In this document: positions 46,004 through 58,629 of the stretch, one piece after another
Position numbering within the stretch: position 1 is the stretch's first letter
Layout of the letters: every line of letters starts with the position of its first letter
From: Bursaphelenchus xylophilus
Lineage: Eukaryota; Nematoda; Chromadorea; Rhabditida; Aphelenchoididae
Direction: 5' to 3'
DNA: 64,000 nucleotides
NCBI GenBank assembly: GCA_904066235.2
Contig: CAJFCV020000002.1
Span: 4,588,001-4,652,000 of the forward strand
Position numbers and translations under genes: made by a program
Notes under the pieces: generated by a model
What the model was told of the DNA's origin: nothing
Database searches by the model: none
What the model saw: the letters and a program-made list of their open reading frames with translations, nothing else

Positions 46004-46719
46004 TACTCTTTGGAAAAAAACTTTAAAAACAACGCAGTAACAACTAGGACCGGTTAAGGTAATAAAGAACCTTTTTCCGACTGAAAACGGATCACCCCGC
46101 CGAGAACTTTCGGTCAGCCAGTGGATGATCTGGCTGACGCTTAATCCCATATCCGTTTCCCATTACAGTCTCGATTTGCTCTTTTGAATCAATCCCCAGA
46201 AATTCAGCTGACGTTCTGTCTATGCTATGTTTTTACTGGGCCTTTAATTAAGTAGACAGTCATCTGATTCGTCAACTGTTTATTTACTTTAATTTTGGAG
46301 CTGTTGCAAAACAAAGAAAAGAATTCTAAATTTGAGGGTTTAGATGAGAATTAGATAAAAAAATCTTTTTTAAAAATGAAAAAACAAGTAAAATTAACAA
46401 TAAATAAAGCTTTTGAACAGAAATTTCCTTTGCATTAATAACTTCAGCGATAAGTTTACAGTGAATTCCAAACCAAAATAGACCATAAAAACAACGAAAA
46501 AATATCCTACCACAGTAATCTCCTTGTGAAAAGAAGACAAGGAAGATGTTGACGGGCATCATAAGACAAAAGACGATCCTAATTGGATTAGAAATGCGGT
46601 TTGGAACCAATCCAATTCCCGATTCTTGGCTCTCTGGTCACAATGGGCTTTATTTACTTGTAAGTACTCAAAACAGATGAATTATCGAGTGTGCTACAAA
46701 TATATTCGCTAAAATTTCT
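46004..46719. other. Intergenic, no gene seen
   Basis: Promoter side of the Thr-rich gene, then AT-rich DNA. The minus-strand frame 46326-46610 has hydrophobic stretches but no start context, exon partner or motif. Confidence 0.35.
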
Positions 46720-47039
46720 ATGAAAAAAATATTTCAGGTGCTTTATCGTCAAACATTATGTGAAAAAATGCAATATGAGATTTGTTTGTTGGAGAGAGCA
46801 CGCTAAACGTGGAGAGCGGTCAGAGAGAAAAACGCTTTTTGGCCATAACTTTGGAAGTTTCGTGCGTAAAAAATTTAATTTTTTTGTAGAAACATTATCC
46901 TTAACGGTCGAAATAGCACGAAACTTTTCGTGCCGAAATTCGGAAAAAAGTCCTAAATTTTCGCCGACTTTCGATCTAAAAATCCCGGTTTTTTGCCAAG
47001 TTTCATCATAATCTGAGCGTCGCACTTGGAGTACTTCCC
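46720..47039. repeat. Repeat family A, second copy (inverted)
   Basis: The reverse complement matches 9,845-10,213 closely (for example GTGAAAAAATGCAATATGAG and GAGAGCGGTCAGAGAG). It includes one TIR (GTCGCACTTGGAGTACTTCC) and lacks a segment of about 60 bp near that end and the other TIR. It ends just beyond the 3' end of the fucosyltransferase gene. Confidence 0.7.
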
Positions 47040-47135
47040 CTGTTAATACCTTCCAATAATTTGATAAATAATTTATTAATTTTATTACATCGTTTATCAC
47101 AGACATTCTCATTGATATGTACAAATAAAAAAATG

Positions 47136-48773
47136 CTAGACCGGCTTTTGGTTGAGGAACCTTCGAACAAAATTCCCATCACATTTATCCACACCGAACA
47201 CCTTCCGGTAATCCGGGATTTGTTTCGGAGGCAGGGTATGCGCCATTTTACACATGTGGCACATTGAATAGAATTTTGAGTCATAGATTCTGGGGAGCTT
47301 GTCCTCAATTGACCAATTGAAATACCTAAAATACAAAATGGACGTTGTGAAAACACCTACTGTTCATACAAAGTGTGATTGTTAGCGACCAAATTGAGGT
47401 AGTCGACGAATTCGTTCACATTTTTAAAGTCATCAACGGCAATGTAAAGATCCTGAGGTATTCTTTTTGGCATGAAGGAGCGGCGGAGAACGACGGGAAC
47501 AATGTATTTGGTGAAACGGAAAAACTTCTCGGTCGTGTAATCCTTGCAAATCGAGTTTTCGAAGGCGAAGTAAAAGTAGTGGGACTCTGAAGCAAAATTT
47601 ATATTAATTTGGACAATTAAGGCTTCTAATAGCACTCTGTAAATAAGGTAATCTTACCAATAAGTTTGTCCAAACATTGCGAATTACACGAACGAGAGAC
47701 ACATCGCCCAACCTGGGTGATGTTAATCCTTTTCTGGAGGGCTTTTAGAAGGTCTCCTCGTTTGGACTTCGTAGCACAATTGGAATGAGCTATCAGGGCT
47801 AATTTGCTCTTTTTGCTGATGATCTCTCGGATCTGGAAAAGGGAATTTTAAGTGGTCAAAAAAGTCATCATTTTTTGAAATTATAATCCATACGCAAAAT
47901 TTATATCTGGATGCCCTTCTATATATATGACTTCTCCTGCTACAAAAATTGCTTCTAGCTTTGTCTCGAGGCCCGCATTTTGTTCTTCCCCTTCCTTACC
48001 TCCTCAATAGTCCTTGCTGTCCCATTATAAGTCTTATTGACATCATACTCGTACGGCTGAGGCATATCACTGTCCTCTTCGTAGGTCATGGTGTAATTAA
48101 AATAGTCCAATTTTAGTTTCCCCTTCTGGAAATAGGTGTGATACGGGGATTCCAAAGAAAAGAAGACTTTGGGTGCATTTGATTGCGGCAAATCTCTTGA
48201 ATTCGTATTTCGGATGTGGAAAATGAGGAGAGAGGCGTTACTGAGCATTCGACGATCGTAAGTGTAGATGCAGCTGTAGTTGCAATTACTTCCGGGCTCC
48301 CAGAAATAACTGGGAGAGCCGAAGAAAGTGGTCCACATTAGGATTACTTTGTGGCTGGGCTGGAAATTATTATAAATTAGGGTCGTAAGGAATTGATTAA
48401 GCACATTGGCAGATTGCAGAGTTGTGAGCAAAAAATTTGATGAAACTTCGCAAAAAATTTTGAAAATCATCCCGATAGAATAGTCCTAGCGAAAAAATCA
48501 GTTCACAAAACTTACTGGTACATCTGGAACAGGAGTCATCGAGTTCTCCAAAATTTGGGTTGTGTAAAGAAGATAGTACGTACTACTCGTAAATCCCACA
48601 CCCGCTTCATACCAGTAAACGAACACAATAACCAGAGAGAATAAAAAGAGGCCCCCGAGAAGCTTAGGCCATGTTGTATTGGGTGCGGAAGTTGCCTTTC
48701 CTTGGCCTGGTATTAACTACAATAAAGAGAATAAAGTTAAGATACGACAGACTTGTCTTACATCTTCATCCAT
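47136..48773 (-). CDS. Alpha-1,3-fucosyltransferase (GT10), 6 exons
   Basis: Exons 48762..48773, 48516..48716, 48000..48359, 47658..47832, 47361..47586 and 47136..47325 join in phase to 387 residues. Type II membrane layout: short cytoplasmic tail, one TM helix near 23-40, stem, then the catalytic region. GT10 signatures are visible: VILMWTTFFGSP, RDLPQSNAPKVFFSLESPY, KLALIAHSNC, INITQVGRCVSRSC and the GDP-fucose-binding block FYFAFENSICKDYTTEKFF with VVLRRSFMPKRIP. C-terminal CHMC cysteines fit the usual disulfide. The enzyme would transfer fucose from GDP-fucose to N-acetylglucosamine on glycans in the Golgi. A longer exon 3 (open through the preceding intron) is possible, but CCCAGC at 48359 gives the best domain start. 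Confidence 0.9.
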
Positions 48774-49008
48774 GTTGAATGTAAGCGCCAAATCCTTATC
48801 GGTCAATCATTAAAAATTCCAATAAACCGGCGTTGGGAAATTTGATCAAATGGTCGACCAAAAAATCAAAATTTTAAATTGTAAATAACCGAGGAATGTT
48901 TTGGGTTAGAATAAATTATTTCGACCGTAATTGTATCGAACTTGCGTAGAACCAACTTCATTTACCCGGTTTTATTTCCATTCTGATCCTGTAAATATTT
49001 TATAATTA

Positions 49009-49143
49009 TGTCGGGAAAATAATGAGCACAATATCGCATCCATCGCCGCCGAGAAAATGAACTGTGTCGCGAGAAAATCAAATTTCTTTGCACTTCAGCG
49101 ACGCGATAGGTGTAGCAACATTGTTCTCATTATTTTCCCGACA
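49009..49143. mobile_element. Small MITE, about 135 bp
   Basis: The ends are inverted copies of TGTCGGGAAAATAATGAG followed by (C/A)ACAAT. The inside is short and non-coding. Flanks do not show a clear target duplication. Confidence 0.65.
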
Positions 49144-50143
49144 GAATAACATAATAATTATATAAAAAATGAAGGACTGAGCGTTGGGATTGCTCAATGA
49201 ATTTGATAGCCTTAAAAGTGGAGGAAAAGAAAAGTACGGGAAGTGATAAGACGAATCGAGACACGCCTAATATTTGCATTAGAAGGAACTATTCCTCCAA
49301 ATGGGCTTATAGAGGGGGAGGTTAAGATTTAGAGAGGTCATGGATACGTGATCAAACGAGTTCAAGATTCTTCGTTTTGGAAGCAAACTTTGGATTTGGA
49401 TATTTAGATATTCGAGCAGAGAGTGGGCTAAGATTGCCTCCTTGTTCAACAAGTAACAAGAAATTCTAACTACTGCCGGAAAAATTACGGCAATTCCGGA
49501 GATAAATCGCGTTGATTTTCATAAGATCGGAGAGAAATTGGAGTAGATTTGTCTGAGACGGCAGTTCATCCTTTGTTTTAGGAAGTTTTAAAAAATGAAG
49601 CCGGAGGTGAATTATAGCCGACTTGAATACATGTGGATTTTTCATCTGTTTTGTAGCAAAATTTTGGACTTTCCACTTCTTTACGATTAAAAAACCAGTC
49701 TTTTACAAAGAAAATTTAACAAGTTGTCAGATAACGTGGTTTGGCCAGGCCGGCCTACATTATTTTGCGTGCCCGCTTGAAGAATACGGTAAAAAATTTT
49801 GGCCTTGCCCGAGACGCAAGCCTGAAAAGTTTCACTTTTTTTTACCGTAGAGGTTAATGTTTCCACAAAAATCATTTTTTCTTCCGCATGGAACTGACGA
49901 AGATATAGCCTGAAAGCGTTTCAAATCGGAGCGTCGCAGCTTGACACAATAAGCCGAATTCTGAAAATTAATCCCCATAAGTTTGTTTTCCTTATCAGGA
50001 AACGCCCTTGGGCCCTTTTTCCCAACATATTTAATCGCAGGAAAATTTCAATTAGGAACTCTGCCAGTGTCTCCAAATTATAACCAAAACATGCTGTCAT
50101 AGGCCAAATTATAATTAGCATAGCTGCATTGGGTATATGAGAA
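49144..50143. other. Non-coding stretch with a repeat family A fragment
   Basis: A diverged family A piece lies at about 49,790-49,940 (GTTTCCACAAAAATCATTTT and a following CCGCATGGAACTGACGAAG block). Otherwise AT-rich DNA without supported genes. Confidence 0.4.
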
Positions 50144-50321
50144 TACTAGTCGCGACATAAAGTCCTGACACATTTGCACAGTGCATTTTGTTTTTCTTTC
50201 GGACCCGTCGCGGAAACTCCCCGTTTTTGCACTAGCGACATGCACTTTCGTGCGAGCTCGCCAAATTTCTCGCGCGACACCCGCGACAAAATGTGTCAGG
50301 ACTTTATGGCGCGACTAGTAT
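50144..50321. mobile_element. Small TIR element (MITE), about 178 bp
   Basis: The ends are inverted copies of TACTAGTCGCG(A/C)CATAAAG, continuing to TCCTGACACATTT, about 32 bp with one mismatch. TA at each end suits a TA target site. The interior is GC-rich with CTCGCGCGACACCCGCGAC-type blocks. Non-coding. Confidence 0.7.
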
Positions 50322-52508
50322 AAACTTTAGTCTAATCTAATGGAACAGTAAAACAAAGACCGGAAAAATTTTTTTTGAAAGTGGGGCCAATAAGCGACAA
50401 CGTCCAAAAAAGCGGGCGATCTGAATAATTCATTGGAAAGTTTGTCGAAAGTGTCATTATTTTGTGACATTCTGCTTTGCGACAAGCCATCAAAACACCT
50501 TGAATTTCTATTAGAATTTATATTTGATGAGGTTTTTTTAGCTTGGCATTTTTGGGGTTCTAAAAAACCAACAGAAAATTCAATAAAAAAATTCTAATCA
50601 TTATGACAAAGTTTTGGCCGGCTATTTATCGGAATTTTCGAAATTTTTAGGTCGTAAATTGTGGAATTAACAGTTATGTTCACCGTGTAATCGCCAAACA
50701 GGTCGTAGAACTTTAAAACGAGAGCTAAAAATTGTAGGGATTACGTGGATTCAAGTCATCAAAAAGTGCAGATTAGGGCATCATTTGAATAAACAACAAG
50801 TTGGTCAAGAAGAGCCATTTTACAGTAGTTTTTGGAAAGCGTAGAATCAAAACTAAAAAGTCGCACTCAATATGTCACATAAGGTGTAATTTGAATGCCT
50901 TTATTCGCCTAAATAATCATGCAACGGGATCATTAAGGAGGTTCCGTTTTCCGTAAGCGGAAATTTAACCGCCAAGATTTGAATCTTCGCAGATGTCGGA
51001 ACAAAAAACTAAAAATCTTACGTCTTGAAGGAAACATATTATATATTTATTAATAACTCGAAAAAGCGGGCCCAGGATGAGAAAACGAGCGTATGTCATA
51101 CGAAGTCTTGGTATTTTAGAAGCAATTTTCGCTTTCGATTTTGAATCATGTAACGAGATATTTGGAAAAATGATTTGCTTTGTGATAAACGTCTTATGTG
51201 AATCACGGCTAGTGTCAGTAATCAAGGAAAAATAGACGTCAAGCAAACAATAAAAAATGTGATCAAAATTTCACAAAAGTGCAAAAATATTGTTTTTTCG
51301 AGGATCGTCAAACAAATATCCAAAATAACGCGTTAGCCCGGGATTTTATAGGCCAAATAAAGCTTTTATTTGCATTGGAGCCGCACACCTTTTCTGTAAA
51401 TCAAAATATTTATCCAGTGGCCATGGATAGAGATCACCACAATGACTTATAAAAAACGGAGAGTTTCAGATGGCGATTTAAAAGTACAACTGAAATTTAG
51501 AGGTCTGTAGTGGCCGAAAATTTGTCTGTTAAGATATCAGAATCTACAGAAAACATAAACTCCAAAAATTTCACAAAAGCGTTTTTTGTCATCAAGGCTC
51601 TACAAGTTATTATAAAACCCTGGCTACGCATTAAAAACGTAGTTATTCCAAAAATTTATCACCTTTTTGATCCCCACACAACAAAGTAAACAGACTTAAG
51701 CGGCCAACTTAGCAAACTTTGTAAACCAGGATTTTGATTTGTTTCCAAATTCCCGATTGCAAAATTTCCGTTTTTAAAATTTTGCATAAAACGTGCCCAT
51801 TACAGCCATCATATTTTCCGTTTGTTGTGTTGCAATGGATTACGCAAACTGAGGATTAGGAAGCCCTTGAAAGTGTCGTCGGAATCTCCCATTTGAAACC
51901 CCTTAAAAGGATTGGCCATTTTAGGAAAAAGTAAGAAAATGTAACGGACATATTACTATAATATACTACTGCAATCGGTAGCAAAAATTTCTTGATTCCT
52001 TTCCTCCACGAAACGCAGAAAAAATATAAAGATTGTGAGTACAAGTAATAACAACTCCCGCCGATCCGCGATAATCCGCTTGAACAATAAGAAAATCGCT
52101 GCAAAAGTTGTTGACTCAACCCCCGAGGGCTGACTTGGCTTGATATGAAAGAAAACATGAGTAACCTTGGCCTTTAATTAAATGCTTTTCATATAATGAA
52201 CAAAAAATGGAATTCGGTTTCTGAAATTACGGAAACCAGCAAACGCCTCCTTTCAATTTACCATAGCAACATAAGGAAGCCATGAAATTTTAACACAACG
52301 AGGAAAGAGACTGTTTATTAGACATGCACATATGTACTCGGGTGATGTTTAAGGTCAAAGATCTGGGTATGTATTGAGCAGGTCGAATGTAACGGGCTTG
52401 AAGTGATATGTCTTTTTTTACCAAGTGAAATGAGGTGAAGTTAGTATCCTTGCACAAAATAAAATAAATTAATTAATCTTTATTTTGTAATGCTCAATTT
52501 CCAATAGT
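50322..52508. other. Intergenic, no gene supported
   Basis: AT-rich. Minus-strand frames at 50,965-51,246 and 51,856-52,158 show no signal, TM pattern or splice partners. A reverse-strand polyadenylation signal (TTTATT at 52479-52484) serves the GPCR gene to the right. Confidence 0.4.
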
Positions 52509-54219
52509 TCATCTTCCAGGTTTGCCCTGTTTCGCAGACGTTGAGACGACGGAAATTGTAGATAATGTAGGCACTTTACACCTGAGCAATCCGAAGAACC
52601 TTCGTCGAAAGGACGGCAGAATAAAAATCACAGTAAACGCGTCAAATAGAGGGGTAAAAGTGGGTCCCAGAGCTAAGGCCAAGGTTGTGTATTCCAGGAT
52701 TTGATTCGAAAAAAGATGAGAATTGAACATCAACACTGGCACAACAGTGAATAACATTGGAGGTGCTGTCTAAAATATTTAAAATTTATATTTTTAAACA
52801 AGACAAGAGCTTGTTTTACCTGTAAAATCAACATATAAGTGAGCTGTCGATTGAGTCTTCGTCGTCTGTGCATTATATTCGCTGCACTTTGATTGTATAA
52901 AATCCATGTTTTGAGACCGTAATAGAGGACCCCAACAAAACTGCCAAGCATTCCAAGATTGCTCATCGCATTATGCCAGAAACTCAATGGTTTTGCCTAC
53001 AAATGTTCAACATTTTCATGTCATTGGCTTCCCAAAGATTTGTTCAACCACTCACCGACACAATTACAGTAAACGTCGGTCGGCCAATTTCCCCACAGCC
53101 AGCATCTATGTTGCTAAAAACCATTTTCTCAAATCGCTGTGGGTTGTCTTCGAAGATGATGATAAAAGTAATTGCATCAATGAAATTGTAAGAAAAAAGA
53201 ACTCCGAATGCAAACCATAGTGTGCGTTGAGAGACAAATGACTCTTTCATTATCCGGTAGCGGTAGAAAAACTGAATTGCGGGGATCATCGACTGAGTAA
53301 ATGAGAAAACAAAGGAGAGCACTATTGCTATCTCCTGCACATGGTTGGAGGCGCTGTAAAAGATGGGTGACAAAGTGAAGTAAACGAGATGGTCGTGAAT
53401 GAACGTTGCTTTCTGAAAGGTTATTCTGTAAAATACAATTCTTACAGTGACGCTTTAATCTTATGATACGCACTATAAGATTGTACTCTGTGTCAGAGCT
53501 TGGAGTTTTGTTAAAAGTCAAGAGTTTATCGCAAACTTTGTGCAAAAAATCACTCTTCGCATAAGCTAATTTTATCCCGTCTTTATTGCGATATGTATAA
53601 CGGTAACATAATTGCCGAAAAAACAACGATAATGGACCTATCGCGATTTTGCGATACTCCCAGCGCTCCTTTGTGTGACCTATGGTGTTTTTCGGCTCGT
53701 TTTCATAAATCATTGCTCTAAAAACTTGCGAAGTCTAGACATGACGAGAAACGCAAATTAGCCTTCTCACTTGTGAATCAGTGTCGCCCGCTCAAATTGT
53801 GTGAAAGATACGATCAGGCGTCTTTTTCTTTTCCGTAGGATTTCTCCCTTCATTTTACTTTTCCCTTTCTTTCAAAGGTTCCCCATCAATATGCCATATA
53901 TCGTAATGTAATCTTATATAAATACCATGAACTACTCAAGTTTTGAGGCAAATCAGTATGTCATGGTTTAAGAACAAATACTAGTAAATATCAGCTCAGC
54001 AGGACTTACAAATCCAACCAAAATCCTCGAGACGCTTATTCCAATGTTGCACATGGAGCTCAAAATAATCAATTTGGAATACATCCTGAGCTCAGCTGAT
54101 TGTCGGAGACTAAGAAATATGACTGCCGAATTAAATAACACCGATAATCCTCCAACAATATAAATAAATAAAAAATTTGGATCCAACAAGTCATTATAAC
54201 ACGGTATACTCACTAGCAT
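52509..54219 (-). CDS. Serpentine chemoreceptor-type GPCR, paralogue 1
   Basis: Exons 54010..54219, 53056..53412, 52820..52996 and 52509..52769, all split in phase 0, give 334 residues. The seven-helix pattern is clear: TM1 GGLSVLFNSAVIFLSL, TM2 KLIILSSMCNIGISVS, then TM3-5 in exon 2 with the YRY-like IQFFYRYRIMK at the end of TM3, TM6 in exons 3-4, and TM7 ending LGPTFTPLFDAFTVIFILPSFRRR. The layout (short extracellular N-terminus, PxFDxxxVxxILPSFRRR end) resembles the nematode Str-superfamily chemoreceptors (str/srd/srh group). I cannot pick the family. The start is the ATG at 54219; earlier in-frame triplets are not ATG. Likely a sensory-neuron receptor. Confidence 0.85.
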
Positions 54220-55145
54220 CGCAGAGTACACGAATAAAGGAATACAATTGTTATGGTTGGTCTCAGAGTGTAGTTAATTGTCTTGCAATATGCCTTTTAA
54301 CATCTTCTTTCACTAAATTTGGAATACAATGTGCGTTGAAGCGGCACAAAAGGGATACACAGGATATTTTAACATACAAATACGATGGGAAGTAAGCCCT
54401 GTTTTTCTTCCGAATAGTATATATATATGTTCTTTCTAATTGTAGCCCATGCACAGTTGTGTACCTTCGTCAAGGTTAACATGACCAATTTGTTGTCTGG
54501 TTGTTGTGGTTCATGTTGATAAACGTCAAGTTCAACACGTCAACTTTTTAATGACAACTATTTAGAACATCCTCATGACAACATCTCTTGAGCTTCATAG
54601 CTTTTAAAAATATAGGCCTGCTTCCTATATACTATTTACATATGGCTTGTAGGACTGCCTTTTTTAGGACGGTCGTTATTATAAGACTTAAGGTGTGATG
54701 TATACGTGTACCTCCTCACAGAAAAAAAGGCTCGACACTTGTAGGTGAGCGTTATGACAACAAATAAGAGCCTGCGCATTGTAGGTATATGATTTGGGGC
54801 CATTACTTAAGAGAAGTGCTCAATTCGAACATGCTATTTCTGCTAAAGTTGACCTGCTCTATCTCCCTGTCCTTGTCATTTTCTTGAAGGAGGAAGTTTA
54901 GATCATTTCCTCGTAGACTAATAAAAGACCTTGTTTTGAAAGTACCGTAAATTGTATTTATAATGAAATGAGTCAATTTCTCCATCACTCAAACGCTTCT
55001 TTGTTTTGTACAGTATGCATTATAAATACTATTTGAATACTACATATTATGTATTACAAAATACACGTACAAAGCAGACTTTTGACTCGTACGGATACAA
55101 TTTATTTGCATCACAAGAATCACAAACTGCATATGTATTACACAT
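54220..55145. other. Spacer between GPCR paralogues 1 and 2
   Basis: Promoter region of paralogue 1. Nothing coding is supported. Plus-strand frames extending into 55,006-55,362 are shadows of paralogue 2. Confidence 0.4.
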
Positions 55146-56921
55146 CTACAAGCTCCTCACTGGCTGCACAGCTCCGACTGAATTTTTGGACCATGATGTA
55201 GAGACTAAGGTCGGACTACTCAGCCTCATCACTTTCAAGAATCTTCTTCGATACGATGGGATAATAAACAGAATTGTGAGCGAATCAAACAACGGGGTTA
55301 ACGAAGGCCCAACGCCAAGAACAACGCTGATATACCCCATCAAAGACGAAGGTAAAATATGACTTGCAAAAATTATGATAGGAAGGACGGTGAAGAGGAA
55401 TGGAGGGATGACCTGAAACTTTTAGATTACAATGTATTTAGATCATACCACAAGTCTTAAAAAGTCATGAAAACTTTTTTTCTATTATTCGTGCATCACG
55501 CTGCTTACCTGTAAAAAAAATACGATTGTCACAACTCGATTGATGTGCTCTTTTTTCCTCGTAATTTTCCCCGCATTGTCCTTGAACACCCTCCACGCCC
55601 GATATGTGTAATAAACCACCAACATGTAACTAATAGACAATCCTGTATGTCCAAAGACATTGTGTATCTGGCTGGCGAGAGTTCTCTTAAACAAGAAATA
55701 CCTTTTCTGAGCTGATCTACAAACCTTGTCAAGCACGGTGAAGGTCGGAATCGTCTTCTGGTTGCAACCTTCAGCCCCTCCAAACACTTTTTCAGTAAAG
55801 ATTACCGGATTTTTGTGGAAAATCGATAAAAAAGTGATAGCATTGATAAAACTGTAAAGCACCACAACGAAAAACACAAAGAATAGTTGGCGTCCAGTCA
55901 CATCTGAGGCTTTGAGGACTTTATATCGATAATAGATTTGAATAACGGGGATCCCGACATGGATGTAGACCACAAGGTGATTGATGACAATCCCAACATG
56001 TTGCCATCCGGCAGAGGCATGGTAAAGGACAAACGAGGTAGTAAAATAGTAGTTGTAATCACTTGTGGAGATTGGGCGCTTAAGATAAATTAAAGTGTAA
56101 TTGGAAAGCAAGAAACGGATAGTAATCTCAAATGGAAAAATTCAGCTTGTGATTGCCTATTGCGGCTTTGAAAAAATACGTTAATTGTGGCGCAACGCTG
56201 TGAAATAGCAACAAAAAAAGGATCGAATTCAATGATCTGTGCTCCCGAGAAGCAATGAGTAGAAACGGCCGGAGAAAGGGCTTGAATTTGTATTTGCAAA
56301 ATTTTGTGGAAATGAACTTCTGCGCTTTCCAAAAAGGAACTTCAAAAAGAGAAAAAAAAGGATTTTGCCAAGAGTTTGTACGCGCCTTGAAGTTCAGATA
56401 ATTTTCACTGTGCGTTTAATATTTTTTGTGAATGTTGGCGCAACTTTGCGTTTTTACCCATGCGACAAGCTCTTCTTCGCGCTGATACCCCAAATTTCAC
56501 GCGCAACGCCGGCGAAAAAATTGCCTATGTTTTTATGGCGAGCATTAGAACTGCCTGACCTGTTTCCAGCAGTTCGAAAGGAGTTCTGCGGAAGAAACAG
56601 TCCAGAAAAGTCCACCTTTCTGGGCAAGATGCCCAAGGAAACATTACGATTTATATCATAATGATTGCTTTCGAGATGCTTCTTCTCGTGCAATTGACTT
56701 ACCTGCGCAATAAAGATCCTGGTAAGGCTCAACAAGATGGTGAAGCAGGATGTTAAAATAATCAATTTGGCATAAACTTTCATTTCATGAGTCTGCCGGC
56801 TCAGATAGACCACCACAGAACTCAAAAAAATAGCGATGGCTCCGATTATATCATTCGATACGGCATAAAACCAATCCAACGAGTCAACGCTGCAAGGGAG
56901 ATTAAACGTTGGCTGCAGCAT
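55146..56921 (-). CDS. Serpentine chemoreceptor-type GPCR, paralogue 2
   Basis: Exons 56703..56921, 55725..56078, 55509..55685 and 55146..55412, all phase 0, give 338 residues. The exon plan is the same as in paralogues 1 and 3, and exon 3 is exactly 177 nt in all three. It begins MLQPTFNLPCS, very close to paralogue 3. Exon 2 starts RPISTSDYNYYFT and includes IPVIQIYYRYKVLK; TM7 ends VGPSLTPLFDSLTILFIIPSYRRR. Its 624-bp first intron contains GC-rich sequence (about 56,380-56,540) that resembles the MITE at 50.2 kb. Intron 2 is only 39 bp with a GTTTGT donor. No disabling change seen. Confidence 0.85.
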
Positions 56922-57595
56922 CGCTGAAAATATTTAAATCAAAAATTGAAATTTGGAACCTTTCGAAATTAGAAACCTGGACTCCCAAAGCCCAGCATCT
57001 TCAGGTTGGACTCTACAAGTTTCAATTGTATGTTTCTGACATACCCACGGCTTTAATGTTGCTCAAAATGTTTTCAATGCGATGAGAGATCATTATTTTA
57101 AGACTTCTTGACGCCTACTGCTGAACTCAAACAAGAGGGTCATTGTGTTGCAGGTACATTTGCAAAGGCAGGTGATAGTTACAGTGTCAAAGTTTGACTA
57201 CATTTCTCGTAATTGTAGTCCGAGAAATCAACGGTGCTTGCAAAACAAGATATAAGGATGGTGACATACAAATCAAATCGAGTTTCGTGGCCAGAAACCG
57301 CCATTTCTTGTCTGTTAGGCCTCTAGACAAGAAATGCGCAATTCCTGTCTGAAAACAGGGCAACGACTCTCAATTCCTATCTGGAAGTTTAGACAAAAAA
57401 ATTGTCCACAAGTCAGACAAAATATCCAAACTTCGGTCTGGTTTCGGACAAACTCGCTGTCTGTGCAGACAAACTCGCTGTCTGTCCAGACAAACTTGCT
57501 GTCTGTCCAGACAAAGAGCCTATCTGACAGAAAAAAAGTTTGGCCTAGACAAAAAATTTGTCTGGAATCCCTGTTAAAAAGTAGTAAATATTATA

Positions 57596-58570
57596 CACTC
57601 CGTTACGAAAGTATACCTACCCCATTGAAAATTGCAATATCTAAAGTTTGGTAAGAGATATCAAAAAACTGCTAATGCCATTCGAAAGAGCATGTCTTAA
57701 AACCTATTACCACATGGAATCAGCCCGTGGAAAAAATTTTGATCGGTTTGGCAACCATTTTAATATTTTTGGCCGTTTCAAAAGTATACCTACCCGTGAC
57801 GGTTTTTTGGCCAATCTGGCTCGGATTTTGAATTAACTTGCCCCGATTTCTTTCCATCGTGTACCCTATGGTATTAGGAAGTGTATTACATTCATTTCAA
57901 TTGCACTTTACCCACGTAGTGCTTTTGCGAGCCATCTCTGACCTTGTACATGAGGTTTGTCTTAATTTCAAAAAAATCCTACATGAATGTTTTTGTTTCG
58001 CTAAAAAAACAACCTAGATAACTCTTATCGAAGGTAATACGTAAAACAAATCAATACAATATCATGTACAGCCATCTACATAAGAGATAAATTACCGTAT
58101 ACTTTTTACAGTAACCTTCACAGACCCTAGAAACACAAAAAATTAGTATCGATTGCAAAATTTTGTCCGGAAAATCGAACTCAGCATATCCGTAAACCTA
58201 TATTTATACTCCACTAGTTTCAGAAGTGTGGTATCTGTTGCAGACACTCGGTTCAAAAATGCATTTGCAAAACCTAGTGTATTTTTGCCTGTTTTTCGAA
58301 GGTTTTTGAAGAACGGACTCTACAGGACTGGGGCCTGCTCTGTATGGGCGTCTAATTAAAGAGATATGTTTTCTGACATGCTGAGTCTGAATTCGCGTAT
58401 CAAATTTTATGATTTGCGTCCATTCGTCTTGGTATTTTAGAGCCTAAAGTGTTACGGTAGCTGCTTGTTGTAGATGATATGATGAGAAAATACTTGAAAA
58501 CTTTCAGTAAGCTGTTTTATTTTCTCATTGTGAGCTATATGTGCAAAATGTATACTTTCGTAACGGAGTG
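57596..58570. mobile_element. Nested TA-flanked element, 975 bp
   Basis: The ends are inverted copies of CACTCCGTTACGAAAGTATAC (21 bp, perfect) with TA immediately outside both (57594-57595 and 58571-58572). This is the hallmark of a non-autonomous Tc1/mariner-type element. An internal AAAGTATACCTACCC repeats near 57,780. No protein is encoded. Confidence 0.75.
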
Positions 58571-58629
58571 TAGTTTGTTCACTACTACTATAAATGTAAT
58601 TCCACATACAAAATGTACAGATTTATGTT

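Noticed and set aside
53177..53713. 178-codon minus-strand frame in GPCR paralogue 1
   Set aside because: It reads GPCR exon 2 partly in a shifted frame and continues into the intron. The phase-correct exon model explains the real coding signal.
57320..57560. CRISPR-like or tandem array of CAGACAAGAA / CAGACAAACT(T/C)GCTGTCTG units
   Set aside because: Spacing and sequence are irregular, the organism is an animal, and the units lie inside the TIRs of a transposon.
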